DNA from: JACVRW01 sp963825345
GTDB taxonomy: Bacteria > Actinomycetota > Thermoleophilia > Solirubrobacterales > Thermoleophilaceae
DNA: 64,000 bases
Assembly: GCA_963825345.1 (NCBI GenBank)
Contig: CAWGSQ010000005.1
Span: 1 to 64,000 of the forward strand
Direction: 5' to 3'
Below are positions 1-8,419 of this stretch, in pieces. The position numbers and the translations under genes were made by a program. Under the pieces are notes generated by a model. It saw only the letters and a program-made list of their open reading frames with translations, did not search any database and was not told where the DNA came from. Numbering within the stretch: position 1 is the first letter of the stretch; each line of letters starts with the position of its first letter.

Positions 1-2
1 GC

Positions 3-134
3 AAGCTCTTCCTCGCCGAGAGCACGGTCAAGAGCCACCTCTCGTCTGCGTTCAGCAAGCTCGGCGTCCGTTCGCGCAACGAGGCGGCGGCCACGATCCC
101 GGATCCCAACTCTGGCGTCGGCACGGGGATCCTG
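3..134 (+). CDS. C-terminal fragment of a LuxR/NarL-type transcriptional regulator
   Basis: The window opens inside a gene. The first frame reads a LuxR-type helix-turn-helix: the run ESTVKSHLSSAFSKLGVRSR is the classic recognition helix region of NarL/FixJ-family regulators, followed by NEAAA. Members of the family bind DNA through this C-terminal domain, usually under control of an N-terminal receiver or sensor domain that lies outside the window. The family normally ends 10 to 20 residues after this point, but the frame here stays open into the next gene. The true stop is therefore hidden, probably by an indel near 133, where a TGA occurs in another frame. The domain is certain; the 3' boundary is not. 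Confidence 0.7.
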
Positions 135-170
135 ATGATCGACGGTCCGAGCGGCGGGCGCCGCTTCGCA

Positions 171-1027
171 GTGAGCTTTCTCACGGCGGTGTTCTCGTAC
201 AATCGCGGGCAGCTCCTGTGGAACTGCGTCAGGTCGATCGAGCGCTTCTCGCCGCAGACTTCAAGTCGTCGTGTTCGACGACCACAGCGACGACCCAGCC
301 ACCCAGGAGGTCCTGCAAACAGTCGCGGCGCGGGGTCACGAGGTGCTGTCGAGCGAGGCGACGGCCGCGCAGACCGTCCACGGATCCCTGTACGCGAACA
401 TGAATCGCGCCGTCGATCTCGCCAGTCGAACGCGGCTTTCGGATGGTTCATCTGATCCAGAACGACGTGCAGTTCACCTGGCGAAACGACCGGCTCGGCG
501 ACGACGTTGCCGCCATCCTCGACGCCTTTCCGCAGGCATGCCATGTGGGCGCCCACTTCTGGCGGCGACTCGGAATCACGCACAGGACCCCGCTTCCGGA
601 GCAACGCGCGTACCGCTCGGCGACCGCGGGAGCCCTCGGCTTCGTCGACGTCGGCCGCCTGCGCGAGCGCGGGTTCCGCTTCGGGGGGAGGGAGCGCGGC
701 TGGTCTGCAGAGCTGGCCGCGCTCGGCCTCGAGGCCTACTCTCTCGGCGATCCCGTGGTTGCCCGTGTCCCGTGGCCGAATGTCGCGCGGCGCGGCCGTA
801 TGCACGGGGACGAGAAAACGGCTGCGGCCGAGTTCTTCATCAAACCGCTGAGCACCGCGAAGCAAGACGAGCTTCGATCCCGGCCGCTGTCCGTGCTCCC
901 CTACGGCGAGGACTACTACGAGCCGTGGGGCTGGCGATGCTGGCGGCCATACCCGATCAACCCGTCGTACGCGAGTTGGGTGAAGGCGATCGGGACGATC
1001 GCGCGCAGTTGCCTGTTGCTGCGCTAA
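171..1027 (+). CDS. Glycosyltransferase family 2-like protein, frameshifted
   Basis: Three consecutive frames make one protein. Segment one (171 to about 260) reads FLTAVFSYNRGQLLWNCV, the first beta strand and nucleotide-binding start of a GT-A fold. Segment two (about 262 to 430) reads VVVFDDHSDD, matching the second GT2 strand, then YANMNRAVDLA. Segment three (about 435 to 1027) begins VHLIQNDVQF, the usual position of the metal-binding D-x-D-like strand, and runs to a clean stop. GT2 enzymes transfer sugars from nucleotide-sugar donors, often to surface polysaccharides, which fits the O-antigen-ligase-like gene downstream. Two single-base shifts, near 260 and 435, break the frame with no other damage visible. 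A GTG at 171 is the likely start, with ATG at 135 as an alternative. Confidence 0.6.
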
Positions 1028-1067
1028 CTCGCTCCCAGAGGAGACGGATACCCGGTCGAGCCTGGAG

Positions 1068-1697
1068 CTAGCGCACGCGTAACGCGGTGCTCATGCCGAG
1101 CGCCTCGTGCCCGGGTACCGAGCAGAAGACGACATAGTCGCCAGGCGCGAAGGGGAACTCGTGGCGGGGGGGCGGGATGAGCCCCGGGGGAATCTCGTCG
1201 AAGAGCGGACGCTCGTTGCCTGCGGAAGCACGCAAATGGAGGTCGTGCGGGTCCTCGGCGTTCACGGTGTGAAACTCCACGTTCACCTCACCGGCCGCGA
1301 CGGCGGAGCGTGAGAGCGTAAGGGAGTACTCGCGGGCGCGGACCTGGAGCGAGTGAGCGACCTCCTCCATGGGCGGGGCGGCCTGCCCGGGCTCCGGTGG
1401 GCTCGCCTGCGCGGGCGGATCGGCCGCGGGCGGCGACGGTGTAACTGACAGCTCGCGGACCACGGAACGCTCGCGCTTCCTGCAGCGTAACCGTCGCGAG
1501 TCGGTTGCGACCCGGGCCTTCCGGCTCCGGACCCGCCTCTGTGGAGTGCGATTGGTCCCGCGCTTCTGCTGCGCGCGCGCAGGCGGGTCACAGGCCTTAT
1601 GCGCCGTCGCCGGGCGCGAGGTCCCTTTACCGGCCGCCGGTGGGCCTCCCGCAGCGAGGGCACAGAGCCCTGCGGCCAGCACGGCGACCCGCCGCAT
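1068..1697 (-). CDS. Secreted cupredoxin-like (plastocyanin-type) copper protein
   Basis: This 209-residue protein begins with a signal peptide (VAVLAAGLCALAAGG) and continues with a basic and proline-rich linker to about residue 110. The C-terminal 95 residues form a cupredoxin domain. The type-1 copper ligands are visible as a histidine in DPHDLHL and the cysteine, histidine and methionine of CSVPGHEALGM. Such proteins carry electrons or sense copper outside the membrane. The start codon lies directly next to the stop of the DUF1501 gene, so it is the third gene of a DUF1800-DUF1501-cupredoxin operon. Unlike its two partners it is in one intact frame. The redox partner cannot be told from sequence. 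Confidence 0.8.
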   Translation of the reverse strand: MRRVAVLAAGLCALAAGGPPAAGKGTSRPATAHKACDPPARAQQKRGTNRTPQRRVRSRKARVATDSRRLRCRKRERSVVRELSVTPSPPAADPPAQASPPEPGQAAPPMEEVAHSLQVRAREYSLTLSRSAVAAGEVNVEFHTVNAEDPHDLHLRASAGNERPLFDEIPPGLIPPPRHEFPFAPGDYVVFCSVPGHEALGMSTALRVR

Positions 1698-3095
1698 CTA
1701 GGCCACCAGGCTGTACTTCTCGAACTCGGAGGCGCCGGGGATGAGCCCCTCCGCGTCCACACCAAGCCAGTCCTCAATCAGCGTGCGATAGACACTGCGG
1801 AAGTCTGCCGTGGCACGGAGATTGCCGAGGTTGTCGAGGCCACCTCCGAGGCCAGACCGCAGGCCCGGGAAGCTGCCCACCATTTGTCCGTTCACGCGCT
1901 CGCCGATCAGCATCCCGACGCCAGCCGCGCCGTGATCGGTTCCGGAGCCGTTCTCATGCGCGCGTCGCCCGAACTCACTCCAAACCAGCGTCATGACGCG
2001 GCCGTGCTGACCTCGCTGCTCGAGGTCGCGCTGGAAGGCGTTGAGCGTCTGGGACACCTCGCGAGGTCCGCCGGGAGACTGGCCTCCTGGTTGGCGTGCG
2101 TGTCGTATACGCCCGGCGCATCGAGCGCCACACATCTCATCGGCAGTCCCGCCGACAGCATCGCCGCCAGGCCGGCCAGCCGCGCGCCGAACGTGCTGTT
2201 GGCGGGGTATCCGGGCGGCACGCTGATCGATCCAAGCCCGCTCAGGTCCTTTCGCAACTGCGCACTTGCCGCACTGGTTCGCCGCGCGTAACCCAGACCG
2301 GGATCGGTAGTCGGCAGGTTGCTCAGCAAGGCGAACCGGTCGAGCATCGGCGCCTCGAGGGAGCCGGCACCCCGGCGCCCTCGAAGTGTATCTGTCCGGC
2401 GCCATCACGGTCGCCACCGGATTTGTCGACGTGGCGAGCGATGGAGCGAGCTTGCCGCCGAGCGTCAGTCCCTGCAGAGGGTTGTTCGCGGCACCGTGGC
2501 GGTCGAGTAGCGGCCGAGCCAGCCGATCCGTCCCGCCGGGTTGGTCTCGCCGATCTCCCAGAAATGGCGGCTCGTGAAATGCGACTGCTCGGCTCCTGCG
2601 TAGCCCACAGCCGGAAGGACGGCCACCTTGCCCTCGCATGGAGCTCCGCGAGCGGGGCCGCGCTCGCGTGCCACCGGAGCGAGGCGTCCTCGGAGAACGG
2701 AAGTGTCTCCGCCTCGCGAGCGCGAGATTCGGTCGCAGCACGGCGTATTGAGCGTGGCCCGTCGGGCAGAGCACACTCATCGAGTCGATTCCGCCTGGGA
2801 GGAAGATTACGACCAGCACTCCGTCTGACGGCGCCGCTGCCATCGCCTCCTCGATGCCGGCTTCGAGCGCCCGTGGTCCCAGCGCGGCACCCCCGTACAC
2901 CGTCATTGCGAGGCCCGCGGACCGCAGCAGGAAACCGCGTCGGCTCAGCCCAGTCCCGGCGGGTAGCGGCATCCCGGGCTCCACAGCGGGCAGCCCGTTC
3001 CCTGCCTCCGCGGCCGCGCCCCGAAGCAGTTGCGCGCGCGAGTAGCCCAGGCAGCCACAGGCGGTACCTCGGTCGATGGCGGTAGGGGGGTTCAT
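1698..3095 (-). CDS. DUF1501 family Tat-exported protein, frameshifted
   Basis: The start ATG overlaps the DUF1800 stop in ATGA. The N-terminus carries a twin-arginine motif (SRRGFLLRS) and a hydrophobic stretch, as DUF1501 proteins usually do. Family landmarks follow in alternating frames: VVIFLPGGIDSMSVLC near 2800; SHFTSRHFWEIGETNPAG and GWLGRY near 2560; NNPLQGLTLGGKLAPSLA near 2440; MRCVALDAPGVYDTHANQ near 2120; and VMTLVWSEFGRRAHENGS then TDHGAAGVGMLIG near 1930. DUF1501 is distantly related to sulfatase/alkaline phosphatase-fold proteins and typically pairs with DUF1800; the biochemical role is unknown. About four indels (near 2080, 2370, 2490 and 2720) interrupt an otherwise well-preserved sequence. 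Confidence 0.75.
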   Translation of the reverse strand: MNPPTAIDRGTACGCLGYSRAQLLRGAAAEAGNGLPAVEPGMPLPAGTGLSRRGFLLRSAGLAMTVYGGAALGPRALEAGIEEAMAAAPSDGVLVVIFLPGGIDSMSVLCPTGHAQYAVLRPNLALARRRHFRSPRTPRSGGTRARPRSRSSMRGQGGRPSGCGLRRSRAVAFHEPPFLGDRRDQPGGTDRLARPLLDRHGAANNPLQGLTLGGKLAPSLATSTNPVATVMAPDRYTSRAPGCRLPRGADARPVRLAEQPADYRSRSGLRAANQCGKCAVAKGPERAWIDQRAARIPRQQHVRRAAGRPGGDAVGGTADEMCGARCAGRIRHARQPGGQSPGGPREVSQTLNAFQRDLEQRGQHGRVMTLVWSEFGRRAHENGSGTDHGAAGVGMLIGERVNGQMVGSFPGLRSGLGGGLDNLGNLRATADFRSVYRTLIEDWLGVDAEGLIPGASEFEKYSLVA

Positions 3096-4719
3096 GAGGT
3101 CTGGTAGTCCGGGGACGCGGCGATCAACTGCCGCAGCGCGTTCTGGCGGTACGCGCGGAAGCTCCGCTGCTGCGAGTTGGTCATGACCAACGGCAGGCAG
3201 GTCGCGGCAAAGGCGCGGAGCGACGCGAGGCTCGGGCGTCACCGAGGGGTTCGACCAGAACGCGAGCGCGCTCGCGATCGCCTGGTCGGGCGTTTCGGCG
3301 GCGTCGTATGCCTCCCGGAGGTCCCGTTCAGAGCACGTGCGCTGAGCGCCACCCGGGCCAGGTTCCAGCGCGCGCGGATGGTCTGCGTGTCGAGCCAGCG
3401 GGCGTCGTCCCAGCCCGAGACGTCCGGCGGGTGGAACAGAAACTGGCCGGCATCGCGTGTCACCGCCCACCACTCACGGTCCACCGGTCGGCCCATGGCA
3501 CGCAACATGCCTGCGCACAGGACGACGGGCGGCTTGACCATGCGAGGGCCGTTGTAGAGGTCGGGGTGCAGCAGGATCGCCTCCACGACGGGGCCGATCC
3601 GGTAACCCGCTCTGCACGTAGTGCGGCTCCAGGAGCTGGCGGTCACCGGAGGGTGGCGGAGTCGGGATGAAGTAGCTCCACAGCTTCGCCACGGCGAACG
3701 AGGGGTGGAGGGGGTGCTCGACGCAGAGCCGGACGGCGTCCTCCCAGCCGAAGTTGCCGACCTTCGGGCCGTAGCCGGACACGCCGGCGAAGAGCGACTT
3801 TGACGCTCGAGTCGAAGCGGGCGGGGTCGAAGCCGGAAGTTGCTCGAACCGCGCACTTGCGATGTCCGCCCGCCAACCCGAGAGCGCCTTTGCGAGTTCC
3901 CGTACGTCCGTTTCGGTGTAGGCGCCACGGTCGGCCCCGAGCGTGAACAGCTCCATCACCTCGCGCGCGTAGTTCTCGTTGATCGCGCCCTTCCTGTTCT
4001 GGACGCCGTCGAGCCACATCAGCATCGCGGGGTCGCAGGTTATGGCGCGCAGAAGGTCGCGGAACGACGCCGAGCGCGTGGCTGCGGAATGTCGCGTTCT
4101 GGTCGAGCATCTGCGCTGGATCGCCGACCCCGTCGTCGGAGGTCGCGAACCAGTCGTGCCAGATCAGCGTCATCCGCTCGATGAGCGGCTGGTTCGAGCG
4201 CACCATCCGGTCGAGGAACCACTGGTGGTCGTGGCCGTATGCGTCGTACGGTTGGATCGGCTCGGGCGGGTTGCCCATCACGGGGGCCGGCCCGCTGAGG
4301 ACCGGCGCGCCCTGCGGACGGGTGAGCGACTCGACCGCTCCCTTTAGGCCGGCCGCCTGATAAGCCTCGATCCATCCCGGCGCGGGTCCGAAGCCCGCCC
4401 GCCAGAGCAGGCGCTCGGCCTGCGCACGACCCCAAGGGCCCGAATAGACGGAAATCGGCGACTCGACTCCGTGGGGGGGCTCGGGGATGGGCGGCGGGGG
4501 CGCGGGAACGATTATGGGCGTGGGCGAGGAGGGCTGCTGCGTGCGCCGCCGCCTCTTCTTCGGTCGGCAGCGCGGGGGCCTTCGCTTGCCGGTCAGGCGA
4601 AAGTTGCGCTTGTCTTGCGGGGTCGCTCGCTTGGCGCCACGGCGCGGGCGCGGTTTCGGAGCTCGGCAGACGGGCTTCTTCCTGCGCTTTCGCCGACGGC
4701 TATGCGCAACTTTCCCCAC
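3092..4719 (-). CDS. DUF1800 family protein, frameshifted
   Basis: The best start is a GTG at 4719, giving a very basic N-terminus (HSRRRKRRKKP) and a proline-rich linker before the DUF1800 domain. Landmarks are GRAQAERLLWRAGFGP, LIERMTLIWHDWFATS, AINENYAREVMELFTLGA, FGWEDAVRLCVEHPLHPS, GPRMVKPPVVLCAGMLRA and FHPPDVSGWDDARWLDT, in that order. The protein ends in a TGA overlapping the DUF1501 start (ATGA), so the two are translationally coupled. DUF1800 proteins are widespread partners of DUF1501 with no established activity. The frame changes near 4060, 3830, 3610 and 3300 while conserved motifs survive, which looks more like sequence error than decay. Confidence 0.7.
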
Positions 4720-5654
4720 GTGAAACGATTCGACTGCCACCCGCGGACGCTTTACCGGCACGCTTGGCGTCGCTGGACCGATGATTTGCGGAAGCTGAGC
4801 GGCTGTGCGACGTTGTTTCCCCAGGACGCGGCCTATCCGAAGTAGGCTGCGCCGACGCAAAATGGGCCTCCGCAGAAGCAGGAAACCAAAGGACTCGGCG
4901 ACAGATGGTGAAGACGTGAAAGCGGCTCCTCCGCTCGCGCTCGCCCCCGAAGGGGACGGGGGGCCCGACGCCGCGCGCGAAGCTGCCTGCCGAGGCAGGG
5001 GCCGATTCCTCATCGTGGGTGCGACTCGGCGGAGACGCGCTCTGGGCGGGGGTCTTGCCCGACGACGCCTTGGCATCGCTGCCCGGGCGGCGAAGACTCC
5101 AAGCCACCGACGCCCGCGGACCCACAGCGCCAGCGACGGAACCGCTTCCCCGAAGCCGCAGGCCGCGAGCTCCGGGCGCGGACCCACTGGCGCTCGCGGC
5201 TTCGAGAGCCCAGGAACCGGGCAGCCCGGACTTTCGAATCCTGTGCGGCGCGAGAACTCCGAGCGAAATCCGGCGTCGCTTCGGCTGGAAGACGGACAGG
5301 GAGCTCGCCGAGTCGTACGAGATCGCCATGCAGGAGCGCGCTCGCGCCGAGCGACGACGCAGAGGTCGCGTACTGGAATGCACTCGTCGAGGCGTCGGTG
5401 AAGGAAGCGGCGGACCGCCCCACGTTCGGCGAGTCGAACGAGTGGGAGGAAGAGGAGGCGACCGTCGCGAGATGCGCAGAGAGCGCCAGGCGACTCCAGG
5501 CTCTCGCCGACGCTCGCGACGGCCATGCTGCGGACGCGACGAATCCTCCTAGGTCCGCCGTGAACGTGATCACGCGCGAGAAGGCGATCGATCACACCAG
5601 ATGGCCACAGGTGGATGCGAGCCGTCGGGTCCCTGAGCCAGAGCCGAGCTCGTC
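4720..5654. other. 935-base stretch without a confident gene
   Basis: This stretch separates the minus-strand DUF1800 gene from the plus-strand O-antigen-ligase-like gene. Long open frames exist on both strands but look like GC-rich composition. The best candidate is on the plus strand, roughly 5230 to 5540. It reads GWKTDRELAESYEIAMQERA in one frame and then, after a possible shift near 5355, EVAYWNALVEASVKEAADRP and ESNEWEEEEATVARCAESAR. That is a plausible small helical acidic protein, but no start codon, ribosome-binding site or family could be fixed. No terminator or repeat was recognised. Confidence 0.3.
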
Positions 5655-7636
5655 ATGGCGCTGATCGCGGTGATACCCGCCGCGCTCACCGTGTTCTTCG
5701 CCTTCAACGACGGCGGCTACTTCCCGGGTGCGATCGGGATCGTCACCGTCGAGCTCTCACTCCTGATCGTCCTGCGGATCGCGCTGGCGCGGATCCCGTG
5801 GGAGGGGTTTGGCATCCCGCTGATCGTGGCGACGGTGGCGCTCGGCTTCCTCGCCGCATGGACGCTTGCGTCGCAGGGCTGGTCGCACGCGCCGATACGG
5901 GCCATTACCGAGTACGACCGCGCGCTGCTCTACCTGCTGACGCTGATCTTCTTCGGAAGCATCGGGTTCTCGGTTCAGCGAATGCGCTGGATGGTCTACG
6001 CGCTCGCGGTGGGGATCGTCGCGGTGGGATTGCGGTCGCTTTCCTTGCACGGACGCTCCCCAACGTCATCGGCTACGACGAAGGGCTCGCACCCGAGCGG
6101 CTTCGTTACCCGGTCTCGTACTGGAACTCGCTCGGCTTCCTCGCCACGATCGGGATCGTCCTCTGCACGCACTTCGCCTGCAGCACGCGTGATGCGTGGT
6201 TCGTCAGGGTTCTCGGGGCCGCGTCCGTCCCGCTGCTTGCGACGGTCCTGTTCTACACCTTCTCGCGCGGAGCGACCTGGGTTCTCGCAGGAGCGCTGGT
6301 CGTCTACTTGGTCGTCGGTCGTCCGCGCGGCCTCCTGAGCGGCGTGGTCGCGATCGTCCCTCCGACGGCGTTCGCCCTGTTGGCCGCGGATCCGGTCGAA
6401 CAGCTCATCGCGAACCCATCCAGCGACTCCGCGATCTCAGCTGGGCATCGGGTTGCGCTGACGGTGGGGCTCTGCATCCTCGCCGCTGCGGCGCTGCGGG
6501 CGCTGTTCCTCTTCGTGGACAGCCGGGTCGACCGGATCGAGCTCGCGCCCCAGCTGCGCCGCCCGCTGCTGCTCGGCGGTCGCGGCCGCCGCAGTGGTCG
6601 CGGCCGCGGCGCTGTTCGTGGCCTCCAGGGCTTCCCGGCACGCTCAGAGACAAGTACGACGACTTCATGCTGACCGAGCGACACTGGTGGGTCGGGTGTC
6701 ACGCACTCCGGGGCGTCGCGCCTGGACGAGGCAGAAGCAACGGCCGCCAGGAGCCACTGGGATGTCGCGAAGGCCGCCTTCCGCGCCGACCCGCCTGCAC
6801 GGGACCGGAGCCGCGACATGGGAGCTCGAGTGGGCGAGGGAGCGGAACGCCGCCCAGTCAGGGGGCCAGGATGCGCTTTCGCTCTACTACGAGGTACTCG
6901 GCGACCTCGGATGGCCCGGTCTGATCGCCGTCGTCGTTGTCCTGTTTCTGATTCTCGCCGCGTTCCTCGCTCGCGCGCGCGGACCCGACCGCGCGCTCTT
7001 CGGGGCGCTGTTCGCCGCGGCGGTGGCGTGGGCGGTGCACGCCGGCGTTGATCTCGACTGGGAGATGCCGGTGGTGACGATCTGGCTCTTCGCCCTTGGC
7101 GGCTGTGCGCTTGCGAGGCACGCCGGCGAGGCGTGGAGCGCGCCGCGGTGGACGATGGGACTGCGGGTGCTCGCCGCGGTCGGTTGTCTGGCGGTCGCGA
7201 TCCTTCCGGCGAAGGTCGCGCATTTCGCAGCAGCGGATCGACTCAAGCCTCGCCGCGCTCCACGACGGTGATTGCGCTACTGCCCGCAGCGAGGCCCGTC
7301 GCGCGCTGGACGTCATGTCGGTCCGGCCGACGCCATACCACGTCATCGGGTACTGCGATCTCGAGCAGCGGCGGCCCCGCGCCGCGGTGCGCCGTGATTC
7401 GGCAGGCGATCGCGCAGGACCCGAACAACTGGGAGTTCCATCACGCGCTTGCGGTCGCGCGTGCGCGCGCCGGCCTCGATCCGCGCGCCGCGAGCTCCGT
7501 CTCGCGGTTCGGTCTGAACCCGCTCGAGAAGCTCATGGTGCCGGCGGTCGAGGCGTTCACGGGCCGCCGTCCGCCTGGCTGGCGCCGAGTTGGGCGACAG
7601 CTCGAGCTCACTCCGCCAGGACCACCAAGCCTCTGA
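5655..7636 (+). CDS. O-antigen ligase/polymerase-like membrane protein with C-terminal TPR region, frameshifted
   Basis: Joined across frames, this is a polytopic membrane protein of about 660 residues. Successive hydrophobic segments occur from VIPAALTVFFAF onward, followed by the family signature region ERLRYPVSYWNSLGF and FYTFSRGATWVLAGALVVYL, typical of Wzy/WaaL O-antigen ligases. The large loop carries HGTGAATWELEWAR, then more membrane segments (GLIAVVVVLFLILAAFLA). The tail from about 7230 is helical and TPR-like (LAALHDGDCATARSEARRAL, then AIAQDPNNWEFHHALAVA). The family joins or polymerises lipid-linked surface glycans at the outer face of the membrane. At least five indels break it (near 6030, 6580, 6640, 6760 and 7240). 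The exact stop is uncertain (7636 or 7650). Confidence 0.65.
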
Positions 7637-7743
7637 AAAGCTCGCCGTAGCGGCGCAAAAGCGGCAATGAGCGAAGGTGGAAAAAAGTCGAGAGCGGGGC
7701 CGGAACGCTGGTGCAGGCAGCTATTGCGGCATATATTCGACGC

Positions 7744-8067
7744 ATGCGCACCCCGCTCGCCATATTCGTAGTTCTCGTCGTTTTCGCCGCAGGCACGACG
7801 TTCGCGATGGCGACCGGCAACGGCAACGGCGGCAACCCACACGGCACGCCGGGCCACCAGCTCAAGCCGGGGTGCGGACCGGACAAGACGGATGGCGTTG
7901 CCGGGAACAGCGGCCGCCACACCGGTCAGCCGCCGAAGGACGACAACCGCGGCGACTGCCCGAACCCGCCCGGGCACCAGGACAAGGGCGGGACCACCGG
8001 CGGCAACGACCTGAGCAGCAGCAGCAGCAACAGCAGCAACTCGGGCAACGGCAACAAGAAGAAGTAG
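7744..8067 (+). CDS. Small secreted Gly/Asn/Ser-rich protein of unknown function
   Basis: This 107-residue protein has a clear signal peptide (TPLAIFVVLVVFAAGTTFA). The mature part is low-complexity: GNGNGGNPHGTPGH, then a segment with two cysteines (GCGPDKTDG and GDCPNPPGH) and a C-terminal serine/asparagine run ending in KKK. I chose the ATG at 7744 because it starts the signal peptide directly; an upstream in-frame ATG at 7711 would add a non-hydrophobic extension. No family was recognised. It stands alone between the ligase-like gene and a small zinc-ribbon gene. It may be a cell-surface or spore-coat-like peptide, but that is only a guess from composition. Confidence 0.6.
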   Translation: MRTPLAIFVVLVVFAAGTTFAMATGNGNGGNPHGTPGHQLKPGCGPDKTDGVAGNSGRHTGQPPKDDNRGDCPNPPGHQDKGGTTGGNDLSSSSSNSSNSGNGNKKK

Positions 8068-8119
8068 GCGGCCCGCGCGTTGTCCGCGTCGCGTCCCTGG
8101 ATGGGACGAGATTCGGTGG

Positions 8120-8350
8120 ATGGCGAAAAGCTCAATCGAGGCTCAGCCGTTGCCTCTAACGGAAATGTTCTGCAAGCACGACAGCTTCCATTCGCTTCGC
8201 TCCTCGTACGACCGTGGGAGCGGCACGCTCGTCTACCACTGGGTCTGTGAGCGCTGCGGCGTGCAGCTTGAGGAGGCGCGACGTGAGCCTTATCGGCCGC
8301 ACTACGACCCGCACGGCAACGACCGCTTTCTGACGGCGCAGCCGCGCTGA
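8120..8350 (+). CDS. Small zinc-ribbon-like hypothetical protein
   Basis: This 76-residue protein contains CKHDSFHSLRSSYDRGSG and WVCERCGVQL. The pattern C-x2-H followed by C-x2-C would suit a small zinc site. The rest is polar and ends in a proline/histidine-rich segment (YRPHYDPHGNDRF). The start is either ATG 8120 or ATG 8165. The inner one sits two bases after a CCGTT-N6-AACGG inverted repeat (8147-8162) and gives a protein that begins almost at the first cysteine. It is followed after 69 bases by the pseudokinase gene. No function can be assigned; small zinc-ribbon proteins often bind nucleic acid or larger partners. Confidence 0.6.
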   Translation: MAKSSIEAQPLPLTEMFCKHDSFHSLRSSYDRGSGTLVYHWVCERCGVQLEEARREPYRPHYDPHGNDRFLTAQPR

Positions 8351-8419
8351 CGGCCAGGCGGATCCTGGAAGGGCGGCCGAGCGCGCAAATGCGGCGGCCA
8401 TTGGTGCGTTTGGTATCTA

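Noticed and set aside
8147..8162. CCGTT-N6-AACGG as a fourth copy of the CGTTG palindrome
   Set aside because: The right arm is TAACG instead of CAACG at the matching place and the spacing differs; kept only as a local inverted repeat.
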